From Gammaproteobacteria bacterium (GTDB taxonomy: Bacteria > Pseudomonadota > Gammaproteobacteria > S012-40), in NCBI GenBank assembly GCA_919902765.1, contig CAKKRP010000067.1, forward strand, positions 1 to 33,410: 33,410 nt of DNA, given 5' to 3'. The position numbers and the translations under genes were made by a program. The notes below the pieces were generated by a model. That model made no database searches. It saw nothing but the letters and a program-made list of their open reading frames with translations, and was not told the origin of the DNA. Of this stretch, positions 1-7,864 are shown one piece after another. The first letter of the stretch is position 1. Each line of letters begins with the position of its first letter.

Positions 1-2
1 TC

Positions 3-431
3 GCACCGGTCGACAATGGGATGCGCATCGTACCGGAGGCGCGAGTGCCGAAGATCACAATAAAAAATCGCGGGCCGTCCACAACGGCGGACAAGGCAAA
101 AAACTTTGTACCGGTATTTGCCAGGGAAATTCCAGCACCAACAAAAGATGATCCGAAGCTACGGCAGTGGATGCGCAAGGGGGATATCATCAATTCCAAT
201 AATCATGTGGTCATTGTGCTGGAGCCGCAGCTTGGAAAAACACCGTTTACTAAGCGGCAATTTAGGGTTGTGAATGCCTGGGGCGAGAATTTTAAAATTA
301 ACGATAAAGGCAAAAAGAACGACGAGCCTACCGAGCTGTTAAGAAGGTGTCGAGTGATGGACTTTTATGAATGGGGCGTGGGTATTGGCGTCGGTGCCAA
401 ACTTGGAAAACCCTATATTTGGAGAACCTGA
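3..431 (+). CDS. Hypothetical protein, C-terminal part (N-terminus beyond window edge); possibly papain-like/amidase-type fold
   Basis: Frame is open from position 3 through the ATG at 21 to the TGA at 429-431, so the true start is probably upstream. Motif GDIINSNNHVVIVLE followed by FRVVNAWGE is reminiscent of the His-containing half of NlpC/P60- or CHAP-like folds, but this is weak. Confidence 0.55.
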   Translation, partial: APVDNGMRIVPEARVPKITIKNRGPSTTADKAKNFVPVFAREIPAPTKDDPKLRQWMRKGDIINSNNHVVIVLEPQLGKTPFTKRQFRVVNAWGENFKINDKGKKNDEPTELLRRCRVMDFYEWGVGIGVGAKLGKPYIWRT

Positions 432-1615
432 TGACCTTGCTTAGCCTTAATAAATTTGCAATGCTATTGACACTACCGTTCACGCTTGGCACCCTTTTCG
501 AGACAAATGCTATGGCAGAAGAAACACTTTATCTACCTGCGAAGAAAATATTTTCAATTTCGTATAACAATATTCAGTTAGTCGATGCTGATAAATTTGA
601 CAATATGGCGTTCTTGTACGAACGCGCTATTGTGCTAGATCATCCTTCTGGCGTGTGGATTGGGGGGAAATCGGTTGAGAATAAGCGCTACCTCATACGT
701 CGGTTCGATCTCACCGGTGCCAAACCGCAAGACTTCGATATAGCGACAACATTCAAGCAGGAACCCTCATACATCCGAAGCATGTCGTCGCGGCACCTTG
801 AAAATGGTAACGCACTTAACATTTTAGTCACCACCAAAGATACAGATGGTGTCGTCAGGCGCGCAAATTACTTTGTTGATAAGGCGAATTTGAGTATCCT
901 ATGGCAGGGTAATTACGACGAACTCTACGGTCTTTTTGTATTTAACAACGGAAACGTTTTATATGATGTCCAAGAAAAAATCCTATACAACGCAGACAAA
1001 AGCAAAGAGATTGGGAAAATACCCGACAAGCTATTTTTACAAAAGGCCGATGGGAAAACACAAACGCCGGTTGGCATCCCTGAATATACGCCAAACTTTG
1101 TAAAACTAAAAAACCACGTCATCTTCGATCTTAGCGACTATGTGCAAATCGTGGATGAAACCGGACAGGTAAAAAATATCCCTGGAAAGATGATCGCAGG
1201 TGGTTCGCCTTCGCTTTCCGATGTCGCTACCAGCCATGGCAATTACTTTTGCACGATGCCGTCAAATAAGGCCAAAGAAGCCACCAAACATGATGGTAAA
1301 CGCACCACCGTAACGCGCCCCCGCTCGCTCAACATGTACTATTATGACGAGGCTGCGGGAAAAATCTACAACCTCGGCGACACCAGTGCCATTGCGCCTT
1401 ACATCAAAATCTCTGAAGGCGAGAACGATATCGACGAAACGCGTTATCAAGGCGATGTCGCTGTGGTCACCGAAACCGGCGACTATTACGAAGTCCAATG
1501 GGACAAAGTCGGCATCAACGTCTACCACTCAGTCGCCAATCAATCCGTGTTGAAAAAGCGCATGGAACAGGCGATCAGCGACGACAAGAATTTTGTGCAT
1601 TTGCAAAAGAAATGA
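431..1615 (+). CDS. Secreted/periplasmic hypothetical protein (about 394 aa, signal peptide)
   Basis: ATG at 431 overlaps the TGA of the preceding ORF (TGATG). N-terminus MTLLSLNKFAMLLTLPFTLGTLFETNAMAEE looks like a Sec signal peptide. Long intact ORF; the ORF-track start at 371 lies inside the upstream gene. Confidence 0.75.
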   Translation: MTLLSLNKFAMLLTLPFTLGTLFETNAMAEETLYLPAKKIFSISYNNIQLVDADKFDNMAFLYERAIVLDHPSGVWIGGKSVENKRYLIRRFDLTGAKPQDFDIATTFKQEPSYIRSMSSRHLENGNALNILVTTKDTDGVVRRANYFVDKANLSILWQGNYDELYGLFVFNNGNVLYDVQEKILYNADKSKEIGKIPDKLFLQKADGKTQTPVGIPEYTPNFVKLKNHVIFDLSDYVQIVDETGQVKNIPGKMIAGGSPSLSDVATSHGNYFCTMPSNKAKEATKHDGKRTTVTRPRSLNMYYYDEAAGKIYNLGDTSAIAPYIKISEGENDIDETRYQGDVAVVTETGDYYEVQWDKVGINVYHSVANQSVLKKRMEQAISDDKNFVHLQKK

Positions 1616-1626
1616 TTCTAGTGGTA

Positions 1627-1653
1627 GGGTGGATAAGCGCAGCGCATCCACCC
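1627..1653. repeat. Palindromic repeat GGGTGGATAAGCGCAGCGCATCCACCC
   Basis: 8-bp arms GGGTGGAT/ATCCACCC around AAGCGCAGCGC; same type as the GTAGGGTGGATAAGCGCAGCGCATCCACC dispersed intergenic repeats seen in many proteobacterial genomes. Confidence 0.6.
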
Positions 1654-1877
1654 ATGGTTGGTGTTGATGCCAGTTATGATGCAGGGCGCAGATAATATTT
1701 CTACACCCCCCCCCTTTTGAAAAAAAAAAGATTTGTTGCACTTTCCTCGACTATCGCTTACGCACGCATCCACCATTTTCAAATGGAGGCTATTTTGTGC
1801 GCAGCGCGTACCCCAATTTTCCGGCTTTTTATGTATGGCAACGGCATAAGTCGTGGCCACTGTCACGGTTGCTCCCA

Positions 1878-1906
1878 TTGACCGACTGTATCCGTTAGGC
1901 TACACT
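1878..1906 (+). promoter_or_regulatory. Sigma70-like promoter for the toxin gene
   Basis: TTGACC (1878-1883), 17-nt spacer, TACACT (1901-1906); the -10 ends 6 nt before the ATG at 1913. Confidence 0.6.
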
Positions 1907-1912
1907 TCTTGA

Positions 1913-2203
1913 ATGGTTCAAATTCGCAAAACCGAGGTCTATGCCCAGTGGTTGGATAACTTACGCGATTTCCGTGCGAGAGCACGCGTGCTGGCCAGGG
2001 TCGAACGGCTGGCCAACGGGAATCCAGGCGATGTGAGGCCTGTGGGCGAGGGCGTATCCGAAATGCGAATTGACTATGGTCCCGGATATCGGGTGTATTT
2101 CAAGAAACAAGGGCGAGAGGTCGTCATTCTTCTGGCGGGCGGCGACAAGCAAAGCCAGGCCGACGACATCAAAAACGCCTTGCGCCTAGCGCGCAATTTG
2201 TAG
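1913..2203 (+). CDS. Type II toxin, RelE/ParE superfamily, HigB-like addiction module killer protein
   Basis: 96 aa; VQIRKTEVYAQWLDNLRDFRARARVLARVERLANGNPGDVRPVGEGVSEMRIDYGPGYRVYFKKQGREVVILLAGGDKQSQADDI is typical of the family; followed by an HTH antitoxin. Confidence 0.9.
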   Translation: MVQIRKTEVYAQWLDNLRDFRARARVLARVERLANGNPGDVRPVGEGVSEMRIDYGPGYRVYFKKQGREVVILLAGGDKQSQADDIKNALRLARNL

Positions 2204-2209
2204 GAGCAC

Positions 2210-2521
2210 ATGATGGCCAAGACCCACACCACACGTTACGACGTTACCGAACATCTGCGCACGCCGGAAGAAATGGCCGCTTATCTAGAGGCCTGCCTAG
2301 AGGAAGCCAATGGCGACGCCGCTTTTATCGCTAAGGCCTTGGGTGACATCGCGCGTGCCAAAGGTATGACCCAAGTGGCACGCGACGCTGGTTTGTCCCG
2401 TGAAAGCCTTTACAAAGCCCTGTCTGGCGACCGCAGCCCCGACTTCGACACCATACTCAAAGTGGTCGCGGCCCTGGGCATCAAATGGCGTTTTACAATC
2501 GATCTACCACCCGCTGCTTAA
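2210..2521 (+). CDS. Antitoxin, HigA-like addiction module antidote protein with XRE-type HTH
   Basis: 103 aa; GMTQVARDAGLSRESLYKALSGDRSPDFDTILKVVAALGIKWRF. AGGAG at 2202-2206, 6 nt downstream of the toxin ORF start of overlap region; ATG at 2210 (or 2213). Confidence 0.9.
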   Translation: MMAKTHTTRYDVTEHLRTPEEMAAYLEACLEEANGDAAFIAKALGDIARAKGMTQVARDAGLSRESLYKALSGDRSPDFDTILKVVAALGIKWRFTIDLPPAA

Positions 2522-2559
2522 AATGTTAGTGGCGTTATACTTTTTTAAATTTGCTGATC

Positions 2560-3222
2560 TCATCCCCACTTCCCCAACCAATCCATCAACTCCATAGGTT
2601 GCGTGATCAACGCGTCCGCTCCCCATGCCATCGGTTGATCTTGGGTGCCTATATAACCAAATAAAGCGACGACGGTGCGCATACCCGCTGCACGACCGGC
2701 GATGATGTCGCGTTCGGCGTCGCCGACGTAGATGCAATGCGCAGCATCGCTGCCGCTTTCTGTGCAGGCGTATAACATCGGTTCGGGATGCGGTTTGGCC
2801 TTAGCGGTGGTGTCGCTGCTGACGATGGTGGCGGCGCGCTTCGTCAAGTTCAACGCATTCATCAACGGGTTGGTTAACCAACCGGGTTTGTTGGTGACGA
2901 CGCCCCATTTAAAACCGGAACTTTCTAAGGTGACGAGCAGCTCTTCCATGCCGGGAAATAAGGTGGTCATGCGCGCGATATTTTCGAGATAGACCTGCAA
3001 TAATTGCTGACGGATGGTTTCATAATCGGGATGTTCGGGTGTGTAACCAAAACCAAGTTCGATTAAGGCGCGGCCGCCGTGCGACACTACCGGGCGTATC
3101 GCATCGAAGGACAACGGTGCGCGACCATGCAATTCCAGCGTGCGATTTAATGCGTAGGCCAAATCAGGTGCGGTGTCGGCGAGCGTGCCATCGAGATCGA
3201 ATAATACCGTTGTAATGCTCAC
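2560..3222 (-). CDS. HAD-superfamily phosphatase, phosphoglycolate phosphatase-like; context suggests MupP (MurNAc-6-phosphate phosphatase)
   Basis: [26 protein letters not shown] plus a downstream [17 protein letters not shown] motif. GTG start at 3222 overlaps the ubiG stop (GTGA). The track ORF to 3492 includes antisense-free but non-gene upstream extension inside ubiG. Confidence 0.88.
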   Translation of the reverse strand: MSITTVLFDLDGTLADTAPDLAYALNRTLELHGRAPLSFDAIRPVVSHGGRALIELGFGYTPEHPDYETIRQQLLQVYLENIARMTTLFPGMEELLVTLESSGFKWGVVTNKPGWLTNPLMNALNLTKRAATIVSSDTTAKAKPHPEPMLYACTESGSDAAHCIYVGDAERDIIAGRAAGMRTVVALFGYIGTQDQPMAWGADALITQPMELMDWLGKWG

Positions 3223-3929
3223 GCCATTGCCCCGCTGCGCGCGCAGCATAGATAATTGACATCGAGGTCGCGCCCCAACGCATAGTGTCGGGTCAGCGGG
3301 TGGTAGACGACGCCTTGCAGTTCTGATAAACCCATATCGGCGTCGCGTATCCATTTTTCCAGCTCGGAAGGGCGAATAAATTTTTTGTAATCGTGAGTGC
3401 CTTTGGGCAGCATGTGCAAGATATATTCGGCCCCTACGATGGCCAATAGATAGGCCTTGGCGGTGCGATTGAGTGTGGAGAAAAATACCCATCCGCCAGG
3501 CTTGACCAAGCGCGCGCAGGCCTGCACGATGGACGCAGGATCGGGCACGTGTTCAAGCATTTCCATGCAGGTCACCACGTCGAATTGGCCTGCATGTCGA
3601 GCGGCAAACGCCTCCGCCGTAGAGCGTTGATAATCGACCGTGAGTTGGCTTTCCAGTAAATGCAGTTTGGCGACTTCAAGCGCGGCGGCGGCCACGTCTA
3701 TGCCGGTGACCAGCGCGCCACAGCGCGCCATGGCCTCGGTCAATAATCCGCCTCCGCAACCGATATCGAGGACGCGTTTTCCGGCAAGTTTCGCCTGTTG
3801 ATCGATATAGGCGACGCGCAGCGGATTGATATCGTGCAACGGTTTAAATTCACTCTGCGCATCCCACCAACGCGAGGCGACGCTATCGAATTTATTGACT
3901 TCATGGGGATCAATATTTTGCGTATGCAT
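3219..3929 (-). CDS. ubiG: Bifunctional 2-polyprenyl-6-hydroxyphenol methylase / 3-demethylubiquinol 3-O-methyltransferase
   Basis: [39 protein letters not shown]...[26 protein letters not shown]. Likely start ATG at 3929, 1 nt after the upstream gene stop. Confidence 0.95.
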   Translation of the reverse strand: MHTQNIDPHEVNKFDSVASRWWDAQSEFKPLHDINPLRVAYIDQQAKLAGKRVLDIGCGGGLLTEAMARCGALVTGIDVAAAALEVAKLHLLESQLTVDYQRSTAEAFAARHAGQFDVVTCMEMLEHVPDPASIVQACARLVKPGGWVFFSTLNRTAKAYLLAIVGAEYILHMLPKGTHDYKKFIRPSELEKWIRDADMGLSELQGVVYHPLTRHYALGRDLDVNYLCCARSGAMA

Positions 3930-3930
3930 G

Positions 3931-5250
3931 TCAATGGCCTTTAATGCGTTGTTGCCAATCCGTGGTTTTGGCGATGACGTCCTGTTCATCAAGGGTCAAC
4001 AAACGGCGCGCTTTCATCAAGTGTTTTCCATGCACCCACACATCGGTGACTTGATCGCGTGCGGCGGCATATACCAATTGCGATATGGGATGATAAACCG
4101 GTAGCGTTTCGATGCGTTGCATATCGATGGCGATGATATCGGCGGATTTTCCGGGTTTCAATGAGCCGATTAGATGATCCAATCCCAAGGCCTTGGCACC
4201 GTTCAACGTGGCCATACGCAGTACCGTATGTGCCGGCACCGTCGATGCGTCTTGCGTGGCGACTTTCGCCAATAACGTTGCGCTGCGCATTTCGCCGAAC
4301 ATGTCGAGATCGTTATTGCTGGAGGCCCCATCTGTACCCAATGCGACATTGATTCCTGCCGCTAGTAACGCCGACACCGGACATATCCCCGAGGCAAGTT
4401 TCATATTGGATTCCGGGCAATGCAATACGTGCGTGCCGGTGTCCGCGACCAGTTTTATTTCGTGCGCGGACAATTGCGTCATGTGTACGGCCAAAAAACG
4501 CGGCGATAATAATTCGAGGCGATGCAGGCGTTCAAGCGGATGTACCGCATGATGCTGCAAACTTTGATCGAGTTCGTCGGCGGTTTCATGTACGTGCATG
4601 TGGATGGGCATATCCAATTCATCGGCGAGCACGCGGATGCGTTTTAAAGGCGCGTCGGAAACCGTATAAGGGGCATGCGGGGCGAGCGCGGTAGTGATCA
4701 ACGGATGGCTGCGGTAGTGATCGCGCAAATTCAACCCCTTGTCGATATATTCTTGCGGATTACCGGCCCAGGCGGTCGGAAAATCGATAATCACCAGGCC
4801 TATGCAGGCGCGTATACCCGTTTCTCTAAACGCGCGTGCGGCGGCGTCGGGGAAAAAATACATGTCGTTCACACAGGTCGTGCCACTACGCAACATCTCG
4901 GCGATGGCCAGGCGCGTGCCGTCGTAAACGAATTCTTCGTTGACCCATTTGGTTTCCGCAGGCCAAATGTGATTTTGCAACCACGCCATCAAGGGCATGT
5001 CGTCGGCAATGCCACGCAACAGGGTCATGGCCGCGTGGGTGTGGGCGGTGACAAAACCAGGGCAGATAACATGGTGCGGGAACGCTTGCGCGCGCGGTGC
5101 CTGATATTTTTTCTGTGCCTCGGTGGTGGGCAATATATCGACGATCATTCCGTCGCGTATAGCGATGCTATGCAGGTGTAATACCGTGTTATCCGGTTCG
5201 ATGGGGATGATCCAACCGGCGTGGAGCAGGGTGTCTACCGAGATAGTCAC
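3931..5250 (-). CDS. TRZ/ATZ family amidohydrolase (5-methylthioadenosine/S-adenosylhomocysteine deaminase type)
   Basis: [66 protein letters not shown]. Confidence 0.93.
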   Translation of the reverse strand: MTISVDTLLHAGWIIPIEPDNTVLHLHSIAIRDGMIVDILPTTEAQKKYQAPRAQAFPHHVICPGFVTAHTHAAMTLLRGIADDMPLMAWLQNHIWPAETKWVNEEFVYDGTRLAIAEMLRSGTTCVNDMYFFPDAAARAFRETGIRACIGLVIIDFPTAWAGNPQEYIDKGLNLRDHYRSHPLITTALAPHAPYTVSDAPLKRIRVLADELDMPIHMHVHETADELDQSLQHHAVHPLERLHRLELLSPRFLAVHMTQLSAHEIKLVADTGTHVLHCPESNMKLASGICPVSALLAAGINVALGTDGASSNNDLDMFGEMRSATLLAKVATQDASTVPAHTVLRMATLNGAKALGLDHLIGSLKPGKSADIIAIDMQRIETLPVYHPISQLVYAAARDQVTDVWVHGKHLMKARRLLTLDEQDVIAKTTDWQQRIKGH

Positions 5251-5298
5251 GGAAAGCGATCCTATGCGGCTGAAAGAAGGCCTCAGTATACCCGATTG

Positions 5299-5336
5299 AG
5301 CGGGGTGGGGCGTGATTTAGGATAGGTTTCCCCGCT
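5299..5336. promoter_or_regulatory. Inverted repeat in the divergent deaminase/mtnA intergenic region
   Basis: AGCGGGG (5299-5305) and CCCCGCT (5330-5336), perfect 7-bp arms, upstream of mtnA start at 5389. Confidence 0.4.
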
Positions 5337-5388
5337 TTCTCCCGCGCCCGGTTTCGGCTATGATGACGCCTCAAAACAGAGGTGGACA

Positions 5389-6429
5389 ATGAGCTTCGAT
5401 ACCATACGTGCCGTAGAATGGACTGATCACGGACTAAAGCTACTTGATCAACGCTTATTACCTCATCATCACGAGGTGATTACCTATACCGACGCCGGTG
5501 ACGTGGCGCTTGCGATCACAGAAATGGTGGTGCGCGGCGCGCCCGCCATCGGGATTACTGCGGCATATGCCGTGGTATTAGCGGCGCGCCGTCGTTATGC
5601 GCGTTCTCCGCGTTCGTGGAAGGTGGATATCCAGCAAGACATGGAACGCTTGGCCCATGCGCGCCCGACAGCAGTAAATTTGAACTGGGCGTTGGCGCGT
5701 ATGCAGCGCCTAATAGATAGTCTCTGGGAGGCCCCTGAGACTGCGCTACTGGCCGAAGCGAAGCGCATCCATGCCGAAGATATCGCGGCGAATCGGCGTA
5801 TGGGCGAGTTTGGGGCCAAATTGATCGGTGCAGGCCAGGCGGTGATTACGCATTGCAATACCGGCTCGCTGGCGACCGGGGGGCACGGCACGGCGCTAGG
5901 CGTGATACGCAGCGCGTGGACCCAGGGGCGGATTACCGGCGTGTTCGCCGATGAGACCCGTCCCTGGTTACAAGGCGCGCGCCTGACCGCATGGGAACTT
6001 GTCCAAGATCGCATCCCCGTGACCTTGATGGCGGATGGCGCGGCGGCCCATCGTATGAAACAAGGCGATATAGGCTGGGTGATCGTGGGTGCGGATCGCA
6101 TCACCGCCAACGGCGATGCCGCGAATAAGATCGGGACTTATCAATTGGCCATCGCGGCGCGTTTTCATGGCGTAAAATTCATGGTCGTCGCGCCGTCATC
6201 AACGGTCGATATGGCCATCGCCAACGGTGCGGATATCCCGATTGAAATGCGCGCCCCCGAAGAGGTGTTATCGTTAAACGGTCACCGCGTGGCCGCGATG
6301 GGGGCCGAGGCCTGGAATCCCGCATTCGATGTGACACCGGCGACCTTGATCGACGCGATCGTGACCGAGCGCGGGGCGATTTTGCAGCCGAATGCCGAGC
6401 GTATGCGTAAATTAATGAATCAATCTTAA
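5389..6429 (+). CDS. mtnA: S-methyl-5-thioribose-1-phosphate isomerase
   Basis: [67 protein letters not shown]. Confidence 0.96.
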   Translation: MSFDTIRAVEWTDHGLKLLDQRLLPHHHEVITYTDAGDVALAITEMVVRGAPAIGITAAYAVVLAARRRYARSPRSWKVDIQQDMERLAHARPTAVNLNWALARMQRLIDSLWEAPETALLAEAKRIHAEDIAANRRMGEFGAKLIGAGQAVITHCNTGSLATGGHGTALGVIRSAWTQGRITGVFADETRPWLQGARLTAWELVQDRIPVTLMADGAAAHRMKQGDIGWVIVGADRITANGDAANKIGTYQLAIAARFHGVKFMVVAPSSTVDMAIANGADIPIEMRAPEEVLSLNGHRVAAMGAEAWNPAFDVTPATLIDAIVTERGAILQPNAERMRKLMNQS

Positions 6430-6442
6430 TTTGGGGTGGGTT

Positions 6443-6724
6443 ATGTTTAAAGTGAATGAATATTTCGCGGGCAAGGTAAAGTCCTTAGGTTTTAATATGC
6501 ACGCTGGCCCGGCGACCATCGGTGTGATGGCCAAAGGCGAGTATGAATTCGGCACATCGCAAAAAGAGATAATTACGCTGATTACCGGCGCGATGTCGAT
6601 TCAATTGCCGGGCGCCAAGGACTGGAAAAAAATTCGTGTCAATGAAAGTTTTGAAGTCGCTGCGCACCAGAAATTTTTGGTGCAAATTGACGAAGATTCT
6701 TCATACTTGTGCCTTTATCGTTAA
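6443..6724 (+). CDS. ppnP: Pyrimidine/purine nucleoside phosphorylase (DUF1255 family)
   Basis: MFKVNEYFAGKVKSLGFNMHAGPATIGVMAKGEYEFGTSQKEIITLITGAMSIQLPG; ATG at 6443, 13 nt after mtnA stop. Confidence 0.93.
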   Translation: MFKVNEYFAGKVKSLGFNMHAGPATIGVMAKGEYEFGTSQKEIITLITGAMSIQLPGAKDWKKIRVNESFEVAAHQKFLVQIDEDSSYLCLYR

Positions 6725-6737
6725 CGCAATCGCGATA

Positions 6738-7655
6738 TTATAATGGATAGGCCGCGCGCGCGTAGCAGGGGTTTTTAGCCGCGCAGCTCGCCTCCCGATA
6801 TTGCGGGTGGATGTGCGGCGCGAAAGATTCTAAAGCCCCGCCAGCAGGATAGTCGAATTCTATGTGTACGCAGGTATTGGTCGCGACTTGGATGGGACTG
6901 GTCAGCGGTACAATCAAATATTGGTTAAACCAATCGACGGTGCGATTTTCCGCTTCCACCACTGCCAAGACGTTTTTAGTGATGATGCGTAGGGCGTTAA
7001 ACTCACCGGATTGGGTGATGGCCAGTGCGCCGTTAAATCCGCATTGCAATGGATAGGGATCGCGGTAACTATGGAGTTGATAGACCTGCGGTTCACCCAA
7101 CGGTATGCTGCGCGGTTGCGCGGACAAAGGGTCTTGAAACACATAGCCGGGGGCATAAAAGCCCATATAATCGAAATCGTGTTGGATCGGTTGTATCGCT
7201 TGAATAAACGCCTCGGGTAAAAAAACCGGCAAACTGCCAAAGCGCGCGGCATAGCGACGTTTGAAATCGTCGATGACGGGCAATTGTTTTTCGCGCAGCA
7301 TCCCGACGTGGAGCATTTCGCAGATCACCACATCCACCGGTTCCGGCGGTAAATACTGCATGGCGTCGGCCTCTACGATCTCGATGCGTTCGGAGTGCGG
7401 GTTGAGTTCCAGGATGCGGCGTGCCTCGCGCACCAGTGCGGCATTGTGTTCTACACACCACACCTGGGTGGCGATATGCGCGGCGAAATAGGACATGACG
7501 CCCGTGCCACCCCCTAAATCCAGCACCCGCCCGCCGGGTGGAACGACCCGTATTATGGCCTCTGCAAAGGCCTGCATACGCGCCTCATCCTGTAGCATAT
7601 GGTAATGGTAATGCACCGGGATATATTGGCCTAGCTCGTGGGTGGCGTCAGACAT
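6738..7655 (-). CDS. Class I SAM-dependent methyltransferase with PRMT-like features
   Basis: VLDLGGGTGVMSYFAAHIATQVWCVEHN (SAM motif I) and EMLHVGMLRE, which has the spacing of the PRMT double-E loop. Likely start MSDATHELGQY at 7655. Confidence 0.85.
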   Translation of the reverse strand: MSDATHELGQYIPVHYHYHMLQDEARMQAFAEAIIRVVPPGGRVLDLGGGTGVMSYFAAHIATQVWCVEHNAALVREARRILELNPHSERIEIVEADAMQYLPPEPVDVVICEMLHVGMLREKQLPVIDDFKRRYAARFGSLPVFLPEAFIQAIQPIQHDFDYMGFYAPGYVFQDPLSAQPRSIPLGEPQVYQLHSYRDPYPLQCGFNGALAITQSGEFNALRIITKNVLAVVEAENRTVDWFNQYLIVPLTSPIQVATNTCVHIEFDYPAGGALESFAPHIHPQYREASCAAKNPCYARAAYPL

Positions 7656-7864
7656 GGGCGTGTGCTCTACGTTATGAAGGGTTGAATCGGGAGAATGCAC
7701 CTCTTGTGCCTGCCGGCCGCTTCCCTGATCACTAAGTCCCTGTTTTCCTTCCTGTGCGTAGGTGCATAAAAGGTGTCTATGTGTTAGTATTGGATGCCTT
7801 TTACGAACGGCTTTTGGGGCTGCGATCTTGGGTCGTAGCGCGGCTTTAACTCATTGAAAGAATT

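Noticed and set aside
1529-1878. Two minus-strand ORFs crossing the C9/A10 tract (1529-1741 and 1618-1878)
   Set aside because: Both encode nearly the same tract-derived FFF.KGGG string in different frames, a low-complexity artefact; no domain seen.
2504-2737. 77-aa minus-strand ORF spanning the antitoxin end and phosphatase 3' end
   Set aside because: Arg/His-rich frame overlapping the real HAD phosphatase; no coding support.
3223-3492. N-terminal extension of the HAD phosphatase ORF to 3492
   Set aside because: The extension overlaps ubiG in another frame; the HAD fold starts at [13 protein letters not shown] from the GTG at 3222.
5595-6110. 171-aa minus-strand ORF antisense to mtnA
   Set aside because: Fully inside the confident mtnA gene with no independent start signals or recognised domain.
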